From Firmicutes bacterium UBA993 (lineage in GTDB: Bacteria; Bacillota; Dethiobacteria; DTU022), in contig DBBD01000023.1 in assembly GCA_002292015.1 (NCBI GenBank), forward strand, positions 1-8,327: a DNA stretch of 8,327 nucleotides, read 5' to 3'. Both the position numbers and the translations under genes were made by a program. A model generated the notes under the pieces. It ran no database searches. It worked only from the letters and a program-made list of their open reading frames with translations, and was not told the origin of the DNA. Positions 1-5,519 of the stretch are shown here, piece by piece; position 1 is the first letter of the stretch, and each line of letters starts with the position of its first letter.

Positions 1-18
1 GAGGGCATTGCTTTATGA
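1..18 (+). CDS. 3' end of an upstream gene, probably the MNT nucleotidyltransferase partner (partial)
   Basis: Only the last five codons (E-G-I-A-L) and a TGA stop are in the window. The stop overlaps the ATG of the HEPN gene by four bases (ATGA, 15-18), the arrangement of translationally coupled toxin-antitoxin pairs. Genes of this HEPN type are normally preceded by a small MNT nucleotidyltransferase, and an ending like E-G-[IV]-x-L is common for that family as I remember it. The identity is inferred from position; five residues cannot prove it, and the open frame could also be chance. Confidence 0.4.
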   Translation, partial: EGIAL

Positions 19-413
19 ACGTGGAAATAAGCAAATTGGTTTATCATCGACTGGACCGGGCTAATGAATCTATCCGCGAAGCCGATCTCCTTGTAGCGGC
101 AGGTTATAACAATACCAGTGTTAATCGTCTCTACTATGCATGTTTTTATGCTGTATCAGCCCTTTTGTTGGCACAGGGGTATTCCTCTCCTAAGCATAGT
201 GGTGTCAGAGCCCTTTTTCATCAAAAAATAGTGAAACCTGGCTTGGTTGAAGTAACTATGGGATATTTGTATGACAGGCTGTTTGACAGCCGTCAAAAAT
301 CTGATTATGTTGATCTGGTAAAATTTGAGTTAGCGGATATAAAGCCGTGGGTAGCGGAAGTTAAAGCGTTTGTTGGCAAGATTGAGGACTTGATCACGGC
401 AGCATTTGACTAG
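15..413 (+). CDS. HEPN domain protein, UPF0332 type (toxin-like half of an MNT/HEPN pair)
   Basis: A 132-residue all-helical protein of typical length for the minimal HEPN (UPF0332) family. The family hallmark N-R-L-Y-Y-A-C-F-Y lies at residues 37-45, followed by a hydrophobic helix, the H-S-G-V-R-A-L-F-H segment at 61-69, and R-Q-K-S-D-Y at 93-98 in the last conserved helix. HEPN proteins of two-gene MNT/HEPN systems are RNases or RNase-like toxins that the MNT partner neutralises, in one studied case by adenylylating the HEPN protein. Here the catalytic R-X4-6-H motif of active HEPN RNases appears as R93-X4-Y98, so nuclease activity is doubtful. The start is supported by GAGGG nine bases upstream and by the ATGA overlap with the preceding frame. 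The gene converges on the transposon operon. The family call is firm; the toxin role is inferred. Confidence 0.85.
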   Translation: MNVEISKLVYHRLDRANESIREADLLVAAGYNNTSVNRLYYACFYAVSALLLAQGYSSPKHSGVRALFHQKIVKPGLVEVTMGYLYDRLFDSRQKSDYVDLVKFELADIKPWVAEVKAFVGKIEDLITAAFD

Positions 414-523
414 CTCCGACGCTCTTCTTCCTGAACATAGAGAAAATAATCGGGAAAAGTTTCCCCAGCGGCAGGGAATGCCCCGGGTTTTGTCTAATAT
501 ATTTTACGTTTTGGGTCAAATAT
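414..523. other. Short intergenic flank between the HEPN gene and the transposon
   Basis: I see no gene here. A frame starting with TTG at 406 runs across the transposon end but has no ribosome binding site and no recognisable protein. A weak GGCA/TGCC hairpin near 471-483, followed by GGGTTTTGTCT, could help to end HEPN transcription, but it is a poor terminator. The segment is the original host DNA to the left of the insertion. Confidence 0.4.
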
Positions 524-574
524 TGTTTAGAGTCACTTTAATTGGCACTGGGATAATCACCCTTTTTGGAACTG
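524..574 (+). repeat. Left terminal inverted repeat with two transposase-type binding sites
   Basis: The end begins TGTTTAGAG (524-532). Site L1 is 533-550 (TCACTTTAATTGGCACTG) and site L2 is 557-574 (TCACCCTTTTTGGAACTG). L1 and L2 agree at 13 of 18 positions, consensus TCACnnTnnTTGGnACTG, so they are direct copies of one motif with a 24-bp repeat period. Both are found inverted at the right end. Such short iterated motifs are where TniA/TnsB/MuA-type transposases bind. Confidence 0.88.
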
Positions 575-606
575 GCAGGGCACAAAATATTTTTGGATAA
601 GGAAAT

Positions 607-638
607 AAAAAAACCCTCCGTAAGGTAAAAGCGGAGGG
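607..638 (-). terminator. Intrinsic terminator of the transposon operon (leftward)
   Basis: Read on the minus strand, a perfect 7-bp stem CCCTCCG/CGGAGGG with an 11-base loop is followed immediately by seven T residues and then ATTT. There is no T tract in the plus direction, so it acts on leftward transcription. It lies 80 bases past the last transposon gene and 33 bases inside the left terminal repeat, so it should stop element transcripts before they cross the end and run antisense into the HEPN gene. Confidence 0.88.
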
Positions 639-718
639 AAATAAACTTTAAGAAAAAATATCTGTGATGTATTGACGCCCAACCGTAATAGGTCTACCGG
701 AGGCCTGGATCCACCGTT

Positions 719-1039
719 TTAGAATGGTATCTCCATTGCAGCAACCTTACGCTTCAGCTTCAGGTATTTCAGATAGACTGCATTTGATGTTGCTTTATCC
801 GTACCTTTAAGACATAGCCATTTCTTGTAATACAATCTGGTTTGTCTTTTTAACGCCACAAGTTCCGGATCATAAGCCCTTTTTAGAAAATAAAGGACAT
901 CCCGGAATTTTTCCTGCAACGCTGCTGCCAACTTGTCATCAGGCACATACGCGTTAATAATACTGTAAGCAGCATCCATATTATTTTCAAGGCAGCGGTA
1001 AAGATCCTCAACGTGTTCCTTCTTCAGCATCACATACAA
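719..1039 (-). CDS. Transposon-encoded small basic protein of unknown function
   Basis: A 106-residue, lysine/arginine-rich, probably all-helical protein with no family I recognise. The N-terminal half looks like two amphipathic helices. The C-terminal half (about residues 56-103) is strongly basic, with R-Q-T-R-L-Y-Y-K-K-W and L-K-Y-L-K-L-K-R-K runs, suggesting nucleic-acid binding. The chosen start is TTG, with AGGAG ten bases upstream. A GTG two codons and an ATG three codons later are alternatives but lie farther from the ribosome binding site. It follows the ATPase gene by 13 bases and is the last gene before the operon terminator, so it is probably part of the transposition apparatus rather than cargo. 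That role is inferred from position only. Confidence 0.65.
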   Translation of the reverse strand: MYVMLKKEHVEDLYRCLENNMDAAYSIINAYVPDDKLAAALQEKFRDVLYFLKRAYDPELVALKRQTRLYYKKWLCLKGTDKATSNAVYLKYLKLKRKVAAMEIPF

Positions 1040-1052
1040 GTTCGATCATCTC

Positions 1053-1892
1053 CTAATTTCCAAGATGTGGTCCAAGATTTTCACAAACATGCGCAAACAA
1101 CTCTTCAGTAATAACCTGGGTCCCATCCAGACAGCCCTGATTGAGACTTTCCCAGCACAACCTGTTGATCATCCTTGGGTTACCCTGAGACCTTCTGAAG
1201 ATCGCTTTTTTGGCAGCTGGCAGAAATATCTCCCTTTTTGAACCGGCCATCTTGAGTTGCCAATCCAGATAGCTAAACGACTCTTCTTCATTAAAAAAGC
1301 CCAGTGTAATCCATGCCCCCACTCTTTGTGCCAGGGGGATCATGGCCGGCAACTTAAGCGTTGAGGAAAGGGCCGGCTGGCCGAAGAACATCAGCGTAAT
1401 CAGCGGCTCATTTTTTACCTTCGTATTGGTTAACAGTCTAAGTTCGTTAAGTGTTGCCGGTGTAAGAACATGCGCTTCATCGATCAAAATGAGATTAGGC
1501 CGGTTTGACTCGATATATGAATATGTCAACAAGTCCACTACCTTAAGGGCATCAGCGCCAAACCAGGAAGTATTGACCCCCATGGCTGCCGAAATGGCGC
1601 GGTAAAGTTCCCGGGGCTTATTCTGCGGCACGGAAACGAGGATGACCTTGTACCTGGTGGAGGATACTTTGCTTAAGAAGATATCCAAAAGGGTGCTTTT
1701 GCCGTTACCGGCCTCACCGATAACGACCCCGATCTCCCTTGTGTACAAAAGCTGGTTAAGTCTTTTTAAGGCCTGCTCAAAGCGGGCATTAACAAAAGTA
1801 TTTGCCGGGTCGCAGATTTTGGGGAAAGGTAACCTCTGAAGGTCCCAGTAACTCAAGAATTCGTTTGTAATCATTTCATCAAGCCCGTTCAT
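1053..1892 (-). CDS. AAA+ ATPase of the TniB/ExeA/TnsC type (transposition regulator)
   Basis: A 279-residue P-loop ATPase. Walker A is G-E-A-G-N-G-K-S-T at 59-67, Walker B L-I-L-I-D-E-A-H at 134-141, a sensor-1 region F-F-G-Q at 169-172, a likely arginine finger at R190 in L-A-Q-R-V, and sensor 2 G-N-P-R-M-I-N-R at 237-244. The opening Y-W-D-L-Q-R-L-P-F-P-K (15-25) is characteristic of the ExeA/TniB branch (COG3267-like). In Tn7, Tn5053 and Mu the equivalent ATPases (TnsC, TniB, MuB) bind target DNA, select or exclude targets, and activate the transposase. The gene follows the transposase gene by 15 bases with AGGAG upstream of its ATG. I use TniB-like as a description and give no symbol because the exact family is not established. 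Confidence 0.88.
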   Translation of the reverse strand: MNGLDEMITNEFLSYWDLQRLPFPKICDPANTFVNARFEQALKRLNQLLYTREIGVVIGEAGNGKSTLLDIFLSKVSSTRYKVILVSVPQNKPRELYRAISAAMGVNTSWFGADALKVVDLLTYSYIESNRPNLILIDEAHVLTPATLNELRLLTNTKVKNEPLITLMFFGQPALSSTLKLPAMIPLAQRVGAWITLGFFNEEESFSYLDWQLKMAGSKREIFLPAAKKAIFRRSQGNPRMINRLCWESLNQGCLDGTQVITEELFAHVCENLGPHLGN

Positions 1893-1907
1893 TTTAGGTA
1901 ACTCCTT

Positions 1908-3410
1908 TCAATCTTGATTTGTTAAAACGGCAAGCCGGATCGCTTCAAGATAGCCTCTTACATCTTCAATGGGATGCTCCTCGCCAAGCAGCCTGCCCAC
2001 GGTGCGCCGCACCGGTTTTTCCTCCAGCGGGCCGGCTGAGTTCCATAAGGTATGGGCCGCAAGCCTTTCCGATGGGGTGAATTTTTTTCTTAACAGCTTC
2101 ATCATGAGGTAAACGAACTTATCTGCTGTGAAATTGCCTGGTTGGGAGGTCGGATGCTGTTTGGGTTCCGGCAAAAGCTTTGCGCGAACTTGCCCTTTTT
2201 TCTGTTTGTTTTGTATAAGCTGCTCATTAATATCCAGGGCGGCCAGCTCCTCCCGGTGCCTGGCCAGTTGCCGGTCAAGGCGCCCGTACAGCGGGACCTG
2301 TCCCACTTCCGGTAAAATGATTTCAGTTGCGGTATTAAACTTGGCTGTAAGCTCTGCCCTTTTAATGAAATCGTTCTCCTCAGTGTAAAGGTGTGCTTCA
2401 CCATAATACTTATCCTGGTACCAAACGTACACCTTGCTTTTGTCCAAATATTCATGCCTGAGCTCAACCTTCTTGCTCCACAGGCTGCCGTCGCTTACCA
2501 GGTACTTAAGATTGTTTAGCCTGACCAGCCCCGTTTTGGTCACCGTAGCAGTCCTTACCGGCAGGAATATCCTTGAAAGGGCGTCTTTGCTGATCCAGCG
2601 CCTTAAATGTGCCGGTAAGGCAAAAAACCTCTCTTCCGGCGTTGCGCCGGTTGAGGCATGGATTCTTCTGTGGTAGTCCTGATAGATGTAGGCGTGAAGA
2701 TACATGTTATACTCGTTAAGTTGGATCTCATTTTTGCCCTGCGCCTTCATTTCTTGTTCAAACCTTTCATGAACGGTTCTTAGAATTTTCTCAACCTTCC
2801 CCTTTGCAGAAGCGTCTCCTTTTGAGGTGTGAATGACATTACAGCCAATGAGATTGGCGCCTTTTTTAAGGCTGTTTCCCATGTAAGAACCACCCCGATC
2901 AATGTACAAAATTTCCGGAATCCCGTACAAGAGGATGGCCTGGCAAAAAAGCTGCGTGATTACGTATTCATTTTCCAGGATTACATACATCGCCGCCACA
3001 ATATAGCGAGAACAGTCATCAAGGATAACGACCGGCTTTGCTAATACAGTTTGGCCGGGGTGGTCCGGGTCAAAAACATAGATGTCCGGACCCTTGGTAT
3101 CCGCCATCCAAAGCTGCTGGGGATAATCGGCTTCAAAGGCCAGCCGCACTTTTACAGGGGGCTTTAGACCTTTTAAAAGCTCTTTTCTGGCCAGGCCCTG
3201 TGATCTTAAATAGCGTGCGATGGTGGCCAAAGAGGGCATAGGCTCGGAGGTGGTTTCAACATGGAACGCCAGTTCTTCCCTTAAATCTTCAACAGTCCGG
3301 TAAGGGTTATCATAGCGCCATCTTTTTAAGGCATCTTTTTGCTGCTCATTAAGTGCCTTTATTGCTCCCCGGTCGCTCCTTACCTTTACCATCAAAGCTG
3401 TTTTATGCAT
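1908..3410 (-). CDS. DD(35)E transposase, Mu/TniA/TnsB-like, catalytic subunit
   Basis: A 500-residue protein. An N-terminal winged-helix/HTH region (about 20-75, with S-L-A-T-I-A-R-Y-L-R at 60-69) precedes the RNase H-fold core. The catalytic residues I see are D104 (W-M-A-D-T-K-G), D171 (L-Y-I-D-R-G-G) and E207 (G-K-V-E-K-I), with 35 residues between the second and third, the classic D,D35E spacing. A Mu-type beta-barrel region follows at about 285-345, then a basic linker and a C-terminal tail (about 400-500) that in relatives contacts the ATPase. It cuts and joins transposon ends, presumably at the 18-bp terminal motifs. The ATG overlaps the 70-residue HTH gene by 8 bases (ATGCATAA) and has no good ribosome binding site, so coupled translation is likely. 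Relatives usually carry another HTH at the N-terminus, here apparently encoded by the preceding gene. Confidence 0.92.
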   Translation of the reverse strand: MHKTALMVKVRSDRGAIKALNEQQKDALKRWRYDNPYRTVEDLREELAFHVETTSEPMPSLATIARYLRSQGLARKELLKGLKPPVKVRLAFEADYPQQLWMADTKGPDIYVFDPDHPGQTVLAKPVVILDDCSRYIVAAMYVILENEYVITQLFCQAILLYGIPEILYIDRGGSYMGNSLKKGANLIGCNVIHTSKGDASAKGKVEKILRTVHERFEQEMKAQGKNEIQLNEYNMYLHAYIYQDYHRRIHASTGATPEERFFALPAHLRRWISKDALSRIFLPVRTATVTKTGLVRLNNLKYLVSDGSLWSKKVELRHEYLDKSKVYVWYQDKYYGEAHLYTEENDFIKRAELTAKFNTATEIILPEVGQVPLYGRLDRQLARHREELAALDINEQLIQNKQKKGQVRAKLLPEPKQHPTSQPGNFTADKFVYLMMKLLRKKFTPSERLAAHTLWNSAGPLEEKPVRRTVGRLLGEEHPIEDVRGYLEAIRLAVLTNQD

Positions 3411-3615
3411 CCGTGTGCTGCCTGAACTGCCTGAGCCAGCGATAAATGGTTGCTTTGCTCAGTTCATCCTTGATAGAGTAGGGCAGCGTATGTTTTTGCG
3501 CTAATATTTCTTCGATTACCCTGGCCCGTGCCGGCGGGTTCAGGTCTTTGATGCGGCCTACAATATTCATCCTGAATGCTTTTTTGTTCTTTCGCTCCTC
3601 GTAGCTGCGCCTCAT
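3403..3615 (-). CDS. Small HTH protein, apparent split-off N-terminal domain of the transposase
   Basis: A 70-residue basic protein ending in a clear helix-turn-helix (D-E-L-S-K-A-T-I-Y-R-W-L-R-Q-F, about 50-64). That sequence resembles the first DNA-binding domain of TniA/IS481-type transposases, where Y-R-W-L-R-x-[FY] runs directly into the linker R-S-D-[RK]-G seen at residues 11-15 of the next gene. The two reading frames overlap by 8 bases, the transposase being in the +1 frame. ParB-like stop and HTH ATG are one base apart (TAAGATG), and GGGAG lies eight bases upstream. It may be a separate regulator or end-binding subunit, or the product of a frameshift that split one gene. Confidence 0.75.
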   Translation of the reverse strand: MRRSYEERKNKKAFRMNIVGRIKDLNPPARARVIEEILAQKHTLPYSIKDELSKATIYRWLRQFRQHTDA

Positions 3616-3616
3616 C

Positions 3617-4510
3617 TTAATGCTCCCGTAGAATTTTTTGCTCCCTTAGCGCCGCTTCTAGTTCCAGCACCGCTTTTTTAAAGGAATGATACATGGCAAG
3701 GGGCCACCAGTTATTCTCTTTTTGCCCTTTAACAATCTCTGCCAGGCTTGTCAGGCAGCTTGTACAGTCTGCTAATTGTTTGCTGACGTGCTTTGCTAAA
3801 TAGTTAAGGCCACAAGTTTTTGCCGTATTTTTTAGAAAACCCTGCTCTTCGAGCAGCTTACGCTCAGCTTCACTGGCGCTAAGCCACCATGAGACAAGCT
3901 CTGCGGCGGTGTCTTTGCCCATTTGTTCCCTGCGGATAAGCTTAAAGACCCTTGCCTGGTCGTTGCCCCGGGGCAACCGGGCTAATTCTTGTGCCACCCG
4001 GGGCTGCAAATATCCTTGCTCCATTTCTTTTTTCATTTTTACGTCCAACCGGGTGAGCAGCATAAGCCTTCTCGAGACCCATGATTTACTCCGTCCCCAA
4101 AGTTTGCCGATTTCGCTTAGCGTGAAGTTTTCCGCCGCGACCAGCTGGGAGAACATGTACGCTTCTTCCATTGCACTAAGACCGCGGGTCAAAAGGTTGG
4201 AGGTACAGTAAACGATAGCGGCAAGCCGGTCGTCACAATCAATTACCCGGCAGAGGACTTTTTTCCATCTTAGCCTTCTTACGGCGCGGATCCGGTAATG
4301 TCCGCTTAAAATTCTGTACGCTTCGCCCTTGGGGGTAACAACGATCGGTTCTAATAGCCCCGCTTCTTTGATTGAGCTTACTAGTCCTTCCAAATGTGAC
4401 TGCAGATAATAGTCAATGTGCAGGGGATGGTCGAAGAGCTTATTGCATGGCAAAAAGAGGATTTCACCGGAAATCTTTAAATCCTCTGCTTTGTTGCCCT
4501 TAACCGTCAC
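3617..4510 (-). CDS. ParB/Spo0J-like DNA-binding protein carried by the transposon
   Basis: A 297-residue ParB-fold protein. The N-terminal ParB/sulfiredoxin-like domain (about 15-105) contains G-H-Y-R-I-R-A at 70-76, matching the nucleotide-binding G-x-x-R-x-x-A box of ParB CTPases. The second box, usually E-N-x-x-R, reads S-N-L-L-T (104-108), so the glutamate and arginine linked to CTP hydrolysis are missing. A KorB/ParB HTH follows (L-S-E-I-G-K-L-W-G-R-S-K-S-W-V-S-R-R, 131-148). The C-terminal third is helical and not recognised. The start is GTG with AAGGTGGTGA seven to eight bases upstream. There is no ParA gene and no plasmid-type parS in the window, so chromosome or plasmid partition is unlikely. 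Being in the transposase operon, it may bind the terminal repeats, regulate the operon or help target choice; this is inference. Confidence 0.85.
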   Translation of the reverse strand: MTVKGNKAEDLKISGEILFLPCNKLFDHPLHIDYYLQSHLEGLVSSIKEAGLLEPIVVTPKGEAYRILSGHYRIRAVRRLRWKKVLCRVIDCDDRLAAIVYCTSNLLTRGLSAMEEAYMFSQLVAAENFTLSEIGKLWGRSKSWVSRRLMLLTRLDVKMKKEMEQGYLQPRVAQELARLPRGNDQARVFKLIRREQMGKDTAAELVSWWLSASEAERKLLEEQGFLKNTAKTCGLNYLAKHVSKQLADCTSCLTSLAEIVKGQKENNWWPLAMYHSFKKAVLELEAALREQKILREH

Positions 4511-4574
4511 TTTTTCACCACCTTTCCCCGGATATTTGCTTTGTGATGTGTTTACAGGGGCTTAACGCTACTTT

Positions 4575-4625
4575 CATCTCAAATATATCACTTCCAATGG
4601 GAAAAGGTTGTTTCGATTATATGGG
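4575..4625 (-). promoter_or_regulatory. Possible promoter region for the ParB-transposase operon (weak)
   Basis: The 124-base gap between the zinc-ribbon gene and the ParB-like gene has two minus-strand -10-like hexamers, TATAAT (4616-4621) and TATATT (4582-4587). Neither has a convincing -35 at 16-18 bases. The region could hold an internal promoter separating ParB/transposase expression from the zinc-ribbon gene, but the evidence is thin. Confidence 0.25.
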
Positions 4626-4634
4626 TATAACCGG

Positions 4635-5354
4635 CTACCGATAGGCCAGTTTGCTGATGGGGGGTGAAAGGCCGGAAATGATGGTTCGTAAAGGGCGCAG
4701 ATAGTTAAAGAAGTGGCTGGTTATTGTATCATGCTTGAATTTGAGCAGTGGTAAAAGTATTGCCCTTAATATATGTTCCCGTTTCAAGGTGTGTTCGTAC
4801 CGTGATTTTTCCGCCGGCCAGGTCGAACTTCCTTCTTCGACTAAAGTAGGGGTCTGATATCGGCCGATAAGCTCTTCGACCGCTGTTCTGGTTTTTTTGT
4901 TACTTTCTTCCAGACTTTTGCCAAGTCCATGGACTGCTTTAAAAAGAGTACTATGGGCAATTTTGTTTACTGCATCACAGAATTTTTCCGGGATCGCCCG
5001 CCAGGTAAGGTCCGATGATTCGTAAGCAAATGTAATAAATATCAGGGCTGCCCGGGTTAGTGTTGTGCCTTTGAGGTAAAAAGAGGGGTATACCCGGTGT
5101 ATTTCACCGCACAGGTCGCATTTTATGAATACAACCGCCACTTGCATGGGGTATAGCTTTATCTGCTCCCACTTACCATATTGCCAATCAACGGGAATAT
5201 CAATTTCCCAACACCAGATAAAATGTTTTTGTACGTAGGAAAATTTACCGTACGCTGAGCATGAGCTGCATTCAAGGTCATATTCAGCGGTACTTGTAAA
5301 ATCTCTTCTGTTCCAGGTGTTGCAATTTTCCGATACAATAGTTATACTTGTCAT
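4635..5354 (-). CDS. Zinc-ribbon protein with C-terminal HTH-like region, transposon-associated
   Basis: A 239-residue protein whose N-terminal third has two CxxC knuckles, C29-S-S-C32 and C79-D-L-C82-G, which should form one structural zinc site. The stretch R-V-Y-P-S-F-Y-L-K-G-T-T-L-T (87-100) follows, then a helical segment (about 115-146) that reads like an HTH. From memory it resembles the DUF6431-type zinc-ribbon proteins found near Firmicute transposases, but I cannot confirm that. It is the first gene inside the right end, in the operon direction. Zinc-finger proteins (TniQ/TnsD) choose targets in Tn7-like elements, so a targeting or end-binding role is possible, although I see no TniQ signature. 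The ATG has no recognisable ribosome binding site; a TATATA about 20 bases upstream would give a very short leader, hinting at low or leaderless translation. Confidence 0.75.
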   Translation of the reverse strand: MTSITIVSENCNTWNRRDFTSTAEYDLECSSCSAYGKFSYVQKHFIWCWEIDIPVDWQYGKWEQIKLYPMQVAVVFIKCDLCGEIHRVYPSFYLKGTTLTRAALIFITFAYESSDLTWRAIPEKFCDAVNKIAHSTLFKAVHGLGKSLEESNKKTRTAVEELIGRYQTPTLVEEGSSTWPAEKSRYEHTLKREHILRAILLPLLKFKHDTITSHFFNYLRPLRTIISGLSPPISKLAYR

Positions 5355-5380
5355 GCTAATTTTGTTTTTTATTTTTATAT

Positions 5381-5415
5381 AGCAAAAAAGCAGGTGGTTT
5401 TCCTGCTTCTTTGCT
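5381..5415. terminator. Hairpin terminator inside the right transposon end, likely bidirectional
   Basis: AGCAAAAAAGCAGG pairs with CCTGCTTCTTTGCT around a 7-base loop, giving a long stem with one internal mismatch region. In the plus direction it is followed by AATTTTTTATTTTTTT. In the minus direction the core AGCAGG/CCTGCT stem runs straight into a T tract. It could stop leftward read-through from the RNA ligase operon entering the element and rightward transcription leaving it. It also overlaps the spot where the -35 of the zinc-ribbon gene would sit. Confidence 0.7.
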
Positions 5416-5440
5416 AATTTTTTATTTTTTTCCCCTAATA

Positions 5441-5499
5441 CAGTTTCAAAAAGGGTGATTTTTATTATGATTTAGTGCCAATTAAAGTGATTGATAACA
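5441..5499 (-). repeat. Right terminal inverted repeat with two transposase-type binding sites
   Basis: Read inward on the minus strand, the end begins TGTTATCAA (5499-5491). Site R1 is 5490-5473 (17 bases identical to left site L1) and site R2 is 5458-5441 (TCACCCTTTTTGAAACTG, one mismatch to L2). The spacer between sites is 14-15 AT-rich bases, against 6-7 at the left end, so the repeat period is 32 bp instead of 24. The ends are therefore inverted but not symmetric. Confidence 0.88.
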
Positions 5500-5519
5500 T
5501 CATTCTTATTTCGATAAAA

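Larger units (their letters stand above)
524..5499 (-). mobile_element. Complete Mu/Tn7/Tn5053-superfamily transposon with ParB-like and zinc-ribbon accessory genes
   Basis: The limits come from matching terminal sequences read inward from both ends. Both begin TGTT, then five differing bases, then the identical 17-mer TCACTTTAATTGGCACT, then a spacer, then TCACCCTTTTTG(G/A)AACTG with one mismatch. TG...CA termini with repeated subterminal binding sites are typical of the Mu/Tn7/Tn5053 group. Between the ends lie six leftward genes: zinc-ribbon protein, ParB-like protein, HTH protein, DD(35)E transposase, AAA ATPase and a 106-residue protein. There is no passenger cargo. The five bases flanking the left end (AATAT) and the right end (TCATT) do not match, so no target-site duplication is seen. 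The orientation given is the gene direction. The repeats are certain; the exact outer base is inferred from the TG/CA rule. Confidence 0.85.

Noticed and set aside
406..600. Plus-strand frame of 64 codons after the HEPN gene
   Set aside because: It begins at a TTG inside the HEPN end without a ribosome binding site, crosses the transposon terminus and both terminal repeat sites, and has no recognisable protein character.
584..601. Possible third left-end binding site around TTTTTGGATAAG
   Set aside because: Only the TTTTTGGA core fits; the TCAC half and the final ACTG are missing, and there is no counterpart at the right end.
1342..2676. Several plus-strand open frames opposite the transposase and ATPase genes
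   Set aside because: They are mirror frames of strong, motif-bearing minus-strand genes and lack ribosome binding sites.
3617..4510. ParB-like gene as evidence of a plasmid partition locus
   Set aside because: There is no ParA ATPase, no parS-like palindrome and no replication gene. The gene lies inside the transposon operon, coupled to the HTH/transposase genes.
4588..4605. TCACTTCCAATGGGAAAA, resembling the terminal 18-bp motif
   Set aside because: It matches only 8 of the 12 consensus positions and lies alone in the ParB upstream gap. It may be an autoregulatory site but is not distinguishable from chance.
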